A stretch of DNA of 64,000 nt from Blastomonas aquatica (GTDB lineage Bacteria; Pseudomonadota; Alphaproteobacteria; Sphingomonadales; Sphingomonadaceae), in the NCBI RefSeq assembly GCF_014639875.1, contig NZ_BMGD01000003.1:310001-374000 (forward strand). Reading direction: 5' to 3'. The notes under the pieces were generated by a model, which was not told where the DNA came from, ran no database searches, and was given only the letters and a program-made list of their open reading frames with translations. Shown piece by piece: positions 48,891 to 56,069 of the stretch (position 1 is the stretch's first letter; every line of letters starts with the position of its first letter). A program made the translations under genes and the position numbers.

Positions 48891-48965
48891 CTTGCGCGTC
48901 CTGAGCCGCTTGGCCTTGCTGTGGAGCGCCTGAAGCTCGGCGTCGTAATCACGTGGTTTTCGCAT
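48891..48965 (-). pseudogene. traD N-terminal remnant
   Basis: From the ATG at 48965 the minus strand encodes 'MRKPRDYDAELQALHSKAKR', continuing 'LRTRK', which resembles the start of the small TraD proteins that sit divergently from traA in Ti-type mobilization regions. After about 25 residues the similarity is lost and the frame runs into the 3' end of the MNT-HEPN gene. The gene appears truncated, probably by insertion of that gene. Confidence 0.5.
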
Positions 48966-49080
48966 GAGGTTGTTCCTTCGATTGTCGGTGAAGGACCAAC
49001 CAGCTATCCCTCTCTCATCCCGCAGACAACAGGCTGGGTCGCTGTGAGACCCCGTCATCTCGAGCGCGATCAAATCGGGG

Positions 49081-49109
49081 GAGGGCGCGCTTATACGTCG
49101 TGCCGACGT
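49081..49109. other. oriT: Origin of transfer (oriT), MobQ type
   Basis: On the minus strand 49094-49081 reads ATAAGCGCGCCCTC, close to the nic region TAAGTGCGCCCT shared by MobQ relaxase systems (RSF1010/R1162, pSC101 and Ti plasmids). Next to it ACGTCG-TGC-CGACGT (49095-49109) forms a 6-bp hairpin. It lies between the traD remnant and traA, exactly where Ti plasmids have oriT. The nic-region comparison is from memory. Confidence 0.75.
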
Positions 49110-49138
49110 CGCTCGTTTGGCGTAAATGGATGGTCGCC

Positions 49139-52078
49139 ATGGCGATCTATCACTTCTCGGCCAAAGCCATCTCCCGCGCTGCAGGTTCGTCTGCGGTCGC
49201 CGCTGCGGCCTATCGCGCAGGCGAGCAGCTGCACGATGACCGGCTCGGGCGGACGCACGACTTTACCAACAAGGCCGGTGTCGTTCACAGCGAAGTCATG
49301 CTGCCCGAAGGGGCGAATGAAGCCTGGTCCGATCGCGAAAAGCTCTGGAATGATGTCGAGGCGGGCGAGCTGCGCAAGGACGCCCAGCTGGCCCGCGAGA
49401 TAGAGTTTGCTCTGCCGCGAGAGATGACACAGGCTCAGGCGATCGAACTGGCGCGGGACTTCGTCAAAGCTGAGTTTGTTGATCGGGGCATGATCGCCGA
49501 TCTCAATGTGCATTGGGATATCGGCGCAGATGGCGAGGCAAAGCCGCACGCGCATGTCATGCTGACCATGCGCGAAATTGTTGTCGGCGAAGATGGTTCG
49601 GCCAGCTTCGGCGCAAAGGTTCGCGAGTGGAACCGGACCGAGCTCTTGACCCATTGGCGCGAAGCCTGGGCGGACCATGCGAACCAGCGCATGGCCGTGC
49701 TCGACATCGATGCGCGTATCGATCACCGCTCGCTGGCAGCGCAGGGCATCGACCTGGAGCCGCAGTCGAAGATCGGCGCTGCGGCCTCGCGCATGGCAGG
49801 CGAGGGGCTTTCGCCCGAACGACTGGCCGAACATGCCGATATCGCGCGCTCGAACGGCGAGAAGATCATCGCCGATCCGAACATCGCTCTTAATGCGATC
49901 ACGCACCAGCAGGCGACTTTCACGACGCGCGACCTTGCGATGTTCGCGCACCGCCACAGCGCTGACAAGGAGCAGTTCGATGCTGTGATGTCCGCGGTGA
50001 AGAACGCGTCCGAGCTCATAGCGCTTGGCAGGGACGGCAAAGGCAACGACCGGTTCACGTCGCGCGAGATGCTGGAGACCGAGCAGCGGTTGGAGAGCGC
50101 GACGATCCGGCTCGAAGCACGGCGCAGCCATGCTGTGCCTGATCGTTATCGCGAGCTGGCACTGGCCAATGCAAAGTCGCGCGGAATGGACCTGTCGGCT
50201 GAGCAGCGCGGAGCGCTGGAGCATGTCACATCGGCAAAAGGCGTCAGCAACGTCATTGGATATGCCGGAACGGGGAAAAGTGCGATGCTGGGGGTAGCGC
50301 GCGAGGCATGGGTGCGCGCTGGCTATACGGTGCAGGGTGCAGCACTATCGGGCATTGCTGCGGAAGGGCTGGAGCATGGCTCACGCATCCCTTCGCGAAC
50401 GCTTGCCAGCCTGGAGTATCAATGGGGGCAGGGCAGGGAGCTGCTCACCAGCAAGCATGTGCTGGTGATCGATGAGGCAGGCATGCTCGGGACGCGTCAG
50501 ATGGAGCGCGTCGTATCGCATGCTCAGCAGCAAGGCGCCAAGGTCGTCATGGTTGGCGATCCGCAGCAGCTGCAGGCGATCGAGGCAGGCGCTGCGTTCC
50601 GGGCTGTGGCCGAGCGGCATGGCGCTGTCGAGATCGCGTCGATCCGGCGGCAGCAGATCGACTGGCAGCGTGAGGCGACACGTGAACTTGCTACGGGTAG
50701 AACGGGTGAGGCGCTTGGCCGGTATGAGGAAGCTGGCAACGTCCATGTTGCCGAGACGCGTGAAGCTGCGCGCGCCGGCCTTGTCGATGCCTGGGAACGC
50801 GACAGGCAGGCGAAGCCAGATGCCAGCCGGATCATCTTGACGCATACGAATGACGAGGTCCGCGCGCTCAATGAAGCGGTGCGCGAGAAGGTACGCGCCA
50901 GCGGAGATCTTGGTGAAGACGTTGCGCTCAAGGTCGAGCGCGGCGCGCGGCAGTTTGCCGATGGCGACCGGATCATGTTCCTGAAGAACGAACGCTCGCT
51001 TGGTGTGAAGAACGGATCGCTCGGGACCGTAGAGAGCGTCAGTGCCTTGCGCATGTCGGTGAAGCTCGATGATGGCAAGGCTGTGGCGTTCGATCTCAAG
51101 GACTATGCCCATCTGGATCATGGCTATGCAGCCACCATCCATAAGGCGCAGGGCATGACCGTCGATCAGGTCAAGCTGCTGGCGACACCGGGCATGGATA
51201 GCCATGGGGCTTATGTCGCGTTGTCGCGGCATCGCACCCAGGTCGATCTGCATTATGGCAAGGACGACTTTGCCGATCGCAAGGCGCTGGTGCGCACGCT
51301 CAGCCGCGAGCGTGGCAAGGATATGGCCAGCGATTACGCGCGGCAGCCGGAGAAGACCGCTGAGGTTCCGCAGCCACAGCGCGAGGCCCGCGCTGGGCTT
51401 AAGGTCAGTCGCAGTGGTCATCTGGTCGATCTGCTCAAGGGCGCGTCTGCAACGCCCCAGCGCGAGCCGGTTGCGCAGGCGCGCGCAAAAGTCGCATGGC
51501 CGGAACAGGCGAGCGACAAACAAGCTTTCGACAAGGCCGTGCAGCGGTTTGCGCGGGTGGCGCAGGACATCGTCGCAATGCGCGACAAGGGGCTTGAGCC
51601 GCTGGCTTCGCAGCGGACTGCGCTGAACAAAGCCGGGGCGGAGCTCAACGCGCTGAGGCCGGACAGCTTTGGTGATCTGCGCAAGGCCATGAACCGCGAT
51701 CTGAGTCTTATCCCTGAGGCAGTAAAGGGCCGCACCGATCGCGCCGTCCAGGCGATGGAGCAGCAGGCGAAGCTGCGGATTGAGGCGCAGCTTGTTGCCG
51801 CCGCCAATGAGCGGCGGGCCGATGCTTTTGTCGATCAGTGGCAGCGGCAGTCTGAGCAGTATCGGGCGCTGCGCAAGAACGGCAGCGCGGCTACTTCGGA
51901 CAAGGTGCGCGCCTCGCTGGTTGGCATGGCAAAGGGCCTGGAGCGCGATCCGCAGCTTGAGTCGGTGCTGGCAAACCGGCGTCCGCAGCTGGGGCTGGAC
52001 GCTATGAGCACGAAACCGCTGTCTCAGGACCTCCAGAAATCGCTCGGTCTCTCGCGTGGGCTCGGCATGGGGATGTAG
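49139..52078 (+). CDS. traA: TraA/MobQ relaxase fused to a RecD-like helicase
   Basis: 979 residues from the ATG at 49139. The MobA/MobL relaxase domain (1 to about 230) starts 'MAIYHFSAKAISR', with candidate nicking Tyr25 and the metal-binding His motif 'PHAHVMLTM'. The TraA helicase part (about 340-760) has Walker A 'GYAGTGKSAML', Walker B 'VLVIDEAGML', 'MVGDPQQLQAI' and 'ATIHKAQGMT'. It nicks at oriT and unwinds the transferred strand. The C-terminal 200 residues are helical and Arg/Gln-rich. No coupling protein or T4SS is encoded here, so transfer would need a helper. Confidence 0.96.
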   Translation: MAIYHFSAKAISRAAGSSAVAAAAYRAGEQLHDDRLGRTHDFTNKAGVVHSEVMLPEGANEAWSDREKLWNDVEAGELRKDAQLAREIEFALPREMTQAQAIELARDFVKAEFVDRGMIADLNVHWDIGADGEAKPHAHVMLTMREIVVGEDGSASFGAKVREWNRTELLTHWREAWADHANQRMAVLDIDARIDHRSLAAQGIDLEPQSKIGAAASRMAGEGLSPERLAEHADIARSNGEKIIADPNIALNAITHQQATFTTRDLAMFAHRHSADKEQFDAVMSAVKNASELIALGRDGKGNDRFTSREMLETEQRLESATIRLEARRSHAVPDRYRELALANAKSRGMDLSAEQRGALEHVTSAKGVSNVIGYAGTGKSAMLGVAREAWVRAGYTVQGAALSGIAAEGLEHGSRIPSRTLASLEYQWGQGRELLTSKHVLVIDEAGMLGTRQMERVVSHAQQQGAKVVMVGDPQQLQAIEAGAAFRAVAERHGAVEIASIRRQQIDWQREATRELATGRTGEALGRYEEAGNVHVAETREAARAGLVDAWERDRQAKPDASRIILTHTNDEVRALNEAVREKVRASGDLGEDVALKVERGARQFADGDRIMFLKNERSLGVKNGSLGTVESVSALRMSVKLDDGKAVAFDLKDYAHLDHGYAATIHKAQGMTVDQVKLLATPGMDSHGAYVALSRHRTQVDLHYGKDDFADRKALVRTLSRERGKDMASDYARQPEKTAEVPQPQREARAGLKVSRSGHLVDLLKGASATPQREPVAQARAKVAWPEQASDKQAFDKAVQRFARVAQDIVAMRDKGLEPLASQRTALNKAGAELNALRPDSFGDLRKAMNRDLSLIPEAVKGRTDRAVQAMEQQAKLRIEAQLVAAANERRADAFVDQWQRQSEQYRALRKNGSAATSDKVRASLVGMAKGLERDPQLESVLANRRPQLGLDAMSTKPLSQDLQKSLGLSRGLGMGM

Positions 52079-52087
52079 GCATGCGGG

Positions 52088-52798
52088 ATGGCCGATGCTG
52101 AACCTGATCCTTCCCCCGAAGAAATTCCGATTGAGCAGGCGCTGGACGCTGTAGCCCGGCGGCTGGCGGGCGTCACGGCTGCGGTCGATGGGTTTGCTGA
52201 GCGGCAGCAGGATCTGTTCGGGCGCGACTACAGCGAGGACCTGGCTTTGATCCACCAGAGCTGCGAAGACCTGCGTGAGGCTATGAATACACTGGCTCAG
52301 AAACCCGCTCTGGTGCTGACACCCGAGATGATTGGTCGGCAAATCGAGACGGCAACGCGGCAGGTGCGCAAGGATGCCGATCGGGCTTTCGCTGCCGCCC
52401 ACAACAATTTTCAGAATGCGATCAGCGCGCTCGCCAGGATAACGGGTTCGGTGCGAACAGTGAAGCGCCAGAACCAGTGGTTGGCTGGCGCTGCAGGGTT
52501 TACCCTCGTGCTTGGTGCACTGGGCGGGAGTATCGTGCTGCCTGCGATCGACTGGGTTGTGCCAGAAGGCTGGCTATGGCCTGAAAAGCGGGCAATGTCG
52601 GCATTGCGCCGTAACGGCAGGGAGGCTGGGGAGCGACTGCTTCTGGTGGCCGATCCGGAGCGCTGGAATGCCATCCAGGCGGCGACAAGATTATCGGAGG
52701 TAAACAGCGTTGCCATCGAGAGGTGCGCTAGGCGGGCGGCAGACCGGAAGTTGAAGACCGTTGGCTGCTCGGTTGAGGTCGGGGCGCGAGATTACTGA
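52088..52798 (+). CDS. DUF6118-like membrane protein downstream of traA
   Basis: 236 residues. A cytoplasmic helical N-terminal part ('IEQALDAVARRLAGVTAAVDGFAERQQDLFGRDY'), then one or two membrane segments (about 136-160, 'WLAGAAGFTLVLGALGGSIVLPAI') and a soluble tail with two Cys. I associate this layout with the DUF6118 family, often encoded next to traA in sphingomonad mobile elements. The gap to traA is 9 bp, so they are co-transcribed. A role in mobilization is inferred from context only. Confidence 0.7.
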   Translation: MADAEPDPSPEEIPIEQALDAVARRLAGVTAAVDGFAERQQDLFGRDYSEDLALIHQSCEDLREAMNTLAQKPALVLTPEMIGRQIETATRQVRKDADRAFAAAHNNFQNAISALARITGSVRTVKRQNQWLAGAAGFTLVLGALGGSIVLPAIDWVVPEGWLWPEKRAMSALRRNGREAGERLLLVADPERWNAIQAATRLSEVNSVAIERCARRAADRKLKTVGCSVEVGARDY

Positions 52799-52870
52799 AT
52801 TGCCCTACTTGAGGTCAAAACTGGATCTCAAAGACCGTAACCTGATGCCCAGCATTGGATTGAACCTACG

Positions 52871-52899
52871 GCAGCATTGCGCCCCAATATCGGTCATTA
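52871..52899 (-). repeat. Island repeat copy 7 (type B), extended to about 52985
   Basis: Reverse-strand match to copy 4: TAATGACCGATATTGGGGCG core, then GCGTTCCCGATGACCG, GAAGCCGACATCAC and CATAGAGCG, ending near 52985. It sits after the stop of the lipoprotein gene 53019-53513 and marks the end of the mobilization module. Confidence 0.85.
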
Positions 52900-53018
52900 G
52901 CAGCGATCATTGCATTGCCTGAAAGCGGTCATCGGGAACGCGCCGGTGATGTCGGCTTCGGGCATAACCTTGCAGGACGCTCTATGGCGCAAAGCGGGTG
53001 GTTTTCGGAATGGCCGCT

Positions 53019-53513
53019 TCAATCCGCGACGGGCAGCTGAATGAGCGGCGAATAGTCTGTCAGATTGCCAAGACATACCGCCAGGATTCGAGCGTCTGCT
53101 GCCCCATGTTCCTCGTAGAGTGACCAGCATTCCTTCGCCACACGCGGCGCTATATCCGGGTTCATGGCGACCCATCTCTCTTTGGCGCCCAGGGCGTCTT
53201 TGTTTGTCATCGCCGCCTGAGCGGAAGCAACGTGTATCGCAAGCACAGACGCCTCTACTGCTTCGTCCTGCTTGGAAGCACATTCCATATTGATCCGTCC
53301 GCCTGACAGACAATAGCTATAGGCTTGGTCGCGCACCCGATCGAAAAGCTCAGGCTTATCGGTGAAATTCAGCCAGCTGGGTTTTGCACCAAAAACGCTC
53401 TGTGCTTGCGATTCCTCGACAACCCGCTGCGTTGTTTCCGCGCTAGGCGTGCCCGATTGGCACCCAAGTAAGCTACTTACGAGGACAAGGATGCCTGCGT
53501 GAATGCGTCTCAT
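53019..53513 (-). CDS. Small lipoprotein of unknown function
   Basis: 164 residues from the ATG at 53513. The signal ends in the lipobox 'LLGC' (Cys18). The mature part is helical with four further Cys ('AYSYCLSGGRINMECAS', 'RVAKECWSLYEEHG', 'ILAVCLGNL'). No family recognised. It is one of three same-strand small genes that alternate with repeat copies at the right end of the island; copy 8 lies 22 bp upstream and copy 7 follows the stop. Confidence 0.6.
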   Translation of the reverse strand: MRRIHAGILVLVSSLLGCQSGTPSAETTQRVVEESQAQSVFGAKPSWLNFTDKPELFDRVRDQAYSYCLSGGRINMECASKQDEAVEASVLAIHVASAQAAMTNKDALGAKERWVAMNPDIAPRVAKECWSLYEEHGAADARILAVCLGNLTDYSPLIQLPVAD

Positions 53514-53534
53514 GGCCCCGATCTTACCGCAGGC

Positions 53535-53572
53535 TGCAATGACCGCAACGGGGTCGGTAACAGAATTTCCGG
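53535..53572 (+). repeat. Island repeat copy 8 (type C)
   Basis: Core GCAACGGGGTCGGTAACAGA then ATTTCCGG, preceded by TGCAATGACC, which links types B and C. Match to copy 3 extends to about 53615 (GCGCAATCGCTGCGATA). It lies 22 bp upstream of the lipoprotein gene. Confidence 0.85.
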
Positions 53573-53701
53573 TTCTGGCGCAATCGCTGCGATAGCTGCC
53601 TGACCGGTCTTGGGTGCGCACCCATCCGCAGTCGATGGCCGTTTATGGGTGGAAACCGGGCATTGGCGTATGCTGAGTTCGGTGTCACCGGCACTGGGGT
53701 T

Positions 53702-53989
53702 TTATCCGCCGCTATGTTCCTGCGCTTTCATGCAAAAAAGCCAAGCCCCCGCGATGGCCGCTGCCAGAAGGGCATAAGGGAGCACAACGCCTATCCTGAA
53801 GTCGCTTTGCGCCATTCCAACCCCCAACCCCACCAAGACTAGGAGCAGTGTCACTAACATTGTCACGAGAACCAGTGTCGCACCAGTAAGGAAGTGGCGG
53901 GTCGCCAAAGAAATCAGAAAGCAAAGAGTCGCCATGATTAGGCCGTTCACAAAAATCCAGGCCAACCAACCGCCAGCAACGCCGCTCAC
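53702..53989 (-). CDS. Small membrane protein with three predicted helices
   Basis: 95 residues from a GTG at 53989 that is well spaced from a GAGGAG ribosome site (53999-54004). Three hydrophobic segments ('WIFVNGLIMATLCFLISL', 'LTGATLVLVTMLVTLLLVLVGLGVG', 'VVLPYALLAAAIAGAWLFC') cover most of the chain. No family recognised. It lies between repeat copies 8 and 9. Confidence 0.6.
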   Translation of the reverse strand: MSGVAGGWLAWIFVNGLIMATLCFLISLATRHFLTGATLVLVTMLVTLLLVLVGLGVGMAQSDFRIGVVLPYALLAAAIAGAWLFCMKAQEHSGG

Positions 53990-54050
53990 CGCTTACACTC
54001 CTCAAATGGTAACTCGACAATGCGGGTTCTCGCACTAACCTATCATGGCC

Positions 54051-54077
54051 ACAATGGGGTCGGAACCCGAATGGCAG
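54051..54077 (+). repeat. Island repeat copy 9 (type C/A hybrid)
   Basis: Core ACAATGGGGTCGGAACCCGA then ATGGCAG. The first half matches type C (copies 2, 8) and the second half (CCGAATGGCAG) matches type A copy 10. It lies 62 bp upstream of the GTG of the 53702-53989 gene. Confidence 0.7.
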
Positions 54078-54137
54078 ATTTTTTGAGATCGCCGCGTTTT
54101 TCAGTCATTCCGGAAGCGACCCCGTTCCTGCCGCCGA

Positions 54138-54419
54138 TTACCCCCCTTCTGTCGCCCGCACTCCGCGCTTCCAGCACAACACTCCGATCACCAATGGCAG
54201 GCCGAAGAAAAGTAAATAAAGATCCCAGTAATCCGCCAGCAAGCCGGAGATCGAAGAAGGTTCAAGCAGAGGGAGTAGTAAGGGAGACAAGATGATCGGC
54301 GGCGTCGTCCAAAGCGCCCAAGCCGCTCGCTTCCAAAGAACGGAAGGCGACGGGGGAGTTATGAACCACCGCCAAAATCTCGTGATCGATTCACCGAACC
54401 TCGCCATAGTCTTAGGCAT
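54138..54419 (-). CDS. Small membrane protein with two predicted helices
   Basis: 93 residues from the ATG at 54419; a second ATG four codons later is possible. A basic amphipathic N-terminus ('MPKTMARFGESITRFWRWF') precedes two hydrophobic segments ('AWALWTTPPIILSPLLLPLLEP', 'WDLYLLFFGLPLVIGVLCW'). No family recognised. The frame is open upstream through repeat copy 10, but that part encodes repeat sequence and is not expected to be protein. Confidence 0.55.
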   Translation of the reverse strand: MPKTMARFGESITRFWRWFITPPSPSVLWKRAAWALWTTPPIILSPLLLPLLEPSSISGLLADYWDLYLLFFGLPLVIGVLCWKRGVRATEGG

Positions 54420-54519
54420 ACATTGCCGACGGCAAGAATCCACCCAATTGCGGCCATGGGATGCCCTGTGGCGGCTGCCTGAAAGCTGACGTGCGGCTTC
54501 AGCCCTTTCATGGCCAGGA

Positions 54520-54554
54520 CCTGCCATTCGGCAACCGGCCCAATTGCCGAATTT
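54520..54554 (-). repeat. Island repeat copy 10 (type A), extended from about 54444
   Basis: Reverse-strand match to copies 1 and 5: GGCAATTGGGCCGGTTGCCG then AATGGCAGG, followed by GGGCTGAAGCCGCA, GTCAGCTTTCAGGC and GGGCATCCCATGGCCGCAA down to 54444. It lies 101 bp upstream of the 54138-54419 gene, near the right end of the island. Confidence 0.85.
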
Positions 54555-54735
54555 CTGGAATTGGGTCGGGAGATGCAATTCGCAGTCTTGCTTAGGGAGG
54601 CGGGAAACGTGAGGCATGACACTTGGCTAACGGCCAGCTCTCGACATCCACTCAATGGCATTGCACGAACTGCGTTTCCGTTCTTCGCTGCCTCTGAGGG
54701 TGATCCTGCATCGTCATCCCTGAGATGTCATGAAA

Positions 54736-54760
54736 TGTTACCTAGGATGTTACCTAAGGT
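54736..54760. promoter_or_regulatory. Candidate arm-type recombination sites, right end
   Basis: TGTTACCTAGG (54736-54746) and TGTTACCTAAGGT (54748-54760) are direct repeats 12 bp apart, 63 bp inside the right att core. The same motif occurs once at the left end (38066-38081). This suggests binding sites for the island's integrase or excisionase. Confidence 0.5.
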
Positions 54761-54823
54761 GCGGATCAGCGTAAAAATTGTCCGAGCGATGTTCTACTAA
54801 GTACTTCATTTACAATCAAATTA

Positions 54824-54899
54824 TGGTGAGCCCTGCTGGGTTCGAACCAGCGACCTACTGATTAAAAGTCAGTTGCTCTACCGACTGAGCTAAGGGCCC
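54824..54899 (-). tRNA. tRNA-Lys (anticodon UUU)
   Basis: 76 nt including the encoded CCA. Acceptor GGGCCCU pairs with GGGCUC, the anticodon loop is CUUUUAA and the T-arm carries GGUUCGAACC. It is intact and serves as the integration target of the island, whose right att core covers C32 to the 3' end. Confidence 0.97.
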
Positions 54900-54989
54900 G
54901 TAAGGGGTGGCGCGAGGGAATGGCGCCATCGGATGTCGACCGGGTATGGCCCGGTGCGGCGTCTCCCCTAGTCGTGCATCCCGGATGGG

Positions 54990-55484
54990 TCAAGCCCGTG
55001 CGAGCCGGTGCAGCAACTGGGCGATGCTGCGACCGGTGACCGGATCGCGCAGGCGCGGCGCGATCATCGCGGCCGGATGCAGCACGAAGCGCCGCTCGTG
55101 AAAGGCTGTGTGCGGGACGATCAGCTCTGGTCGGCGCGAGTGCCAGGTGCCACCTGACCACCAGATGATGTCGAGGTCGAGCGTACGTGCCGACCAGCGC
55201 TGGCCGCGCCTTGCGCCGAAACGCGCCTCCAGCGCCTTGAGCAGCACCAGCAGGTCATCGGGGGCAAGGGTGGTACAGATCAGCGCGGCGCTGTTGGCGT
55301 AGGTGCGCTGCGAAGGCCCGATCGGGCGGCTGCGGATAACCGGTGCAAGCGCGAGAATGTCCACATCTTGTTCGGCGAGCACTTCCATCGCTGCTCCCAG
55401 CACGCGCTCGGGTGAACCGAACACGTGGTGCCGCCGGTTCGATCCCAGCGCGATCAGATATTGGGCAAGGCTTGCCTGACGCAT
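54990..55484 (-). CDS. folK: 2-amino-4-hydroxy-6-hydroxymethyldihydropteridine pyrophosphokinase
   Basis: 164 residues. It transfers pyrophosphate to 6-hydroxymethyldihydropterin in folate synthesis. Signatures: 'YLIALGSNRRHH', 'RTYANSAALICTTLAP', the Mg-binding 'RWSARTLDLDIIWW' and 'ELIVPHTAFHERRFVLHPAAMIAP'. Its start overlaps the 3' end of the GIY-YIG reading frame by 31 bp. No other folate gene is adjacent. Confidence 0.96.
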   Translation of the reverse strand: MRQASLAQYLIALGSNRRHHVFGSPERVLGAAMEVLAEQDVDILALAPVIRSRPIGPSQRTYANSAALICTTLAPDDLLVLLKALEARFGARRGQRWSARTLDLDIIWWSGGTWHSRRPELIVPHTAFHERRFVLHPAAMIAPRLRDPVTGRSIAQLLHRLARA

Positions 55485-56002
55485 GGCCTGCGCCTAGCGC
55501 CTGGACGTGACCAGTGTAAGCCCCAGTTTGTACACTGATCCGCTGCAGGATTGTCTGCTTCGCTCTCGCTTGGTGGCGCTGCGCGACGCATGTCGGGCCG
55601 AAATCGGTGTAACGTGACCACGTGCGCCTTATCCGTCACCCCGGACTTGATCCGCGGCCCAGGGCAGTGGAGCGCCGCTGGGTGCAACTGTCGTGAAGCG
55701 CCCCGCAGCGAAGGAAACCCGAAGTCCTCGGCAAGATCGCGCCAGCGCGGGTTGGCGTTTTCGATCAGATCCAGTTTCGACCTGCGTTGCCAGTTCTTGA
55801 GCTGCTTTTCGCGCGCGATGGCAGAGTCCATCGTTTCAAACCCCTCGAACCAAACGAGCAGTTTAACTTCGTGTTTGGCGTTGAAACCCCTGAACGTGCC
55901 CTCGCGGTGCTGGTGGATGCGACCAATCAGGTTGGACGTGACGCCGGTATACAGCGTCCCATTGCGCTGGCTTGCTAGAATATAGACCGCCGGCTTCTTC
56001 AT
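55454..56002 (-). CDS. GIY-YIG nuclease-family protein with a repeat-derived tail
   Basis: The first 95 or so residues are a normal GIY-YIG domain of the UPF0213 kind ('AVYILASQRNGTLYTGVTSNLIGRIHQHREG', 'LVWFEGFETMDSAIAREKQLKNWQRRSKLDLIENANPRWRDL'). Such domains usually end there. The frame here continues for about 85 residues through an intergenic repeat (55625-55676) and into the start of folK, which is not family-like. An insertion has probably removed the original stop. A nuclease or DNA-binding role is known only for relatives. Confidence 0.8.
   Translation of the reverse strand: MKKPAVYILASQRNGTLYTGVTSNLIGRIHQHREGTFRGFNAKHEVKLLVWFEGFETMDSAIAREKQLKNWQRRSKLDLIENANPRWRDLAEDFGFPSLRGASRQLHPAALHCPGPRIKSGVTDKAHVVTLHRFRPDMRRAAPPSESEADNPAADQCTNWGLHWSRPGARRRPCVRQALPNI
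55625..55676 (+). repeat. Intergenic palindromic repeat, copy 1
   Basis: Contains GTCACCCCGGACTTGATCC with GCGGCCCAGG downstream. About 75 percent identical by eye to 56070-56120. It lies inside the extended tail of the GIY-YIG reading frame. Confidence 0.75.
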
Positions 56003-56021
56003 CGAACCGTAGCGTGTCCCA

Positions 56022-56053
56022 CCCTGGGTCCCGGATCAAGTCCGGGATGACGA
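56022..56053 (-). repeat. Intergenic palindromic repeat, copy 2
   Basis: CCTGGGTCCCGGATCAAGTC continuing CGGGATGACG, the inverted form of copy 1; the centre CCCGGATCAAGTCCGGG is a near-perfect palindrome. It lies 20 bp upstream of the GIY-YIG start. Confidence 0.75.
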
Positions 56054-56069
56054 GTTTAGGGGGCTGCAT

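Larger units (their letters stand above)
37914..54868. mobile_element. Mobilizable genomic island integrated at tRNA-Lys(UUU)
   Basis: Bounded by 46-bp direct repeats that match the 3' half of tRNA-Lys from base C32 through the CCA end. The left copy (37914-37959) is a fragment and the right copy (54823-54868) is part of the intact tRNA. Contents: tyrosine integrase at the left end, AlpA-like regulator, MobQ/TraA relaxase with oriT, traD remnant, DUF6118-like protein, an iron-type TonB receptor operon and small accessory genes. No mating-pair formation genes are present, so it fits an integrative mobilizable element that borrows a conjugation apparatus. Confidence 0.9.

Noticed and set aside
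50381-52402. 673-codon minus-strand open frame opposite traA
   Set aside because: Shadow frame; traA has intact relaxase and helicase motifs.
39425-54554. Classic integron attC sites for the island repeats
   Set aside because: No GTTRRRY/RYYYAAC core pair could be found consistently in the copies and no IntI-type integrase is in the window; kept only as a cassette-like hypothesis.
54138-54617. 159-codon version of the right-end membrane protein
   Set aside because: The extra N-terminal 66 residues are translated from repeat copy 10; the shorter start after the repeat is more likely.
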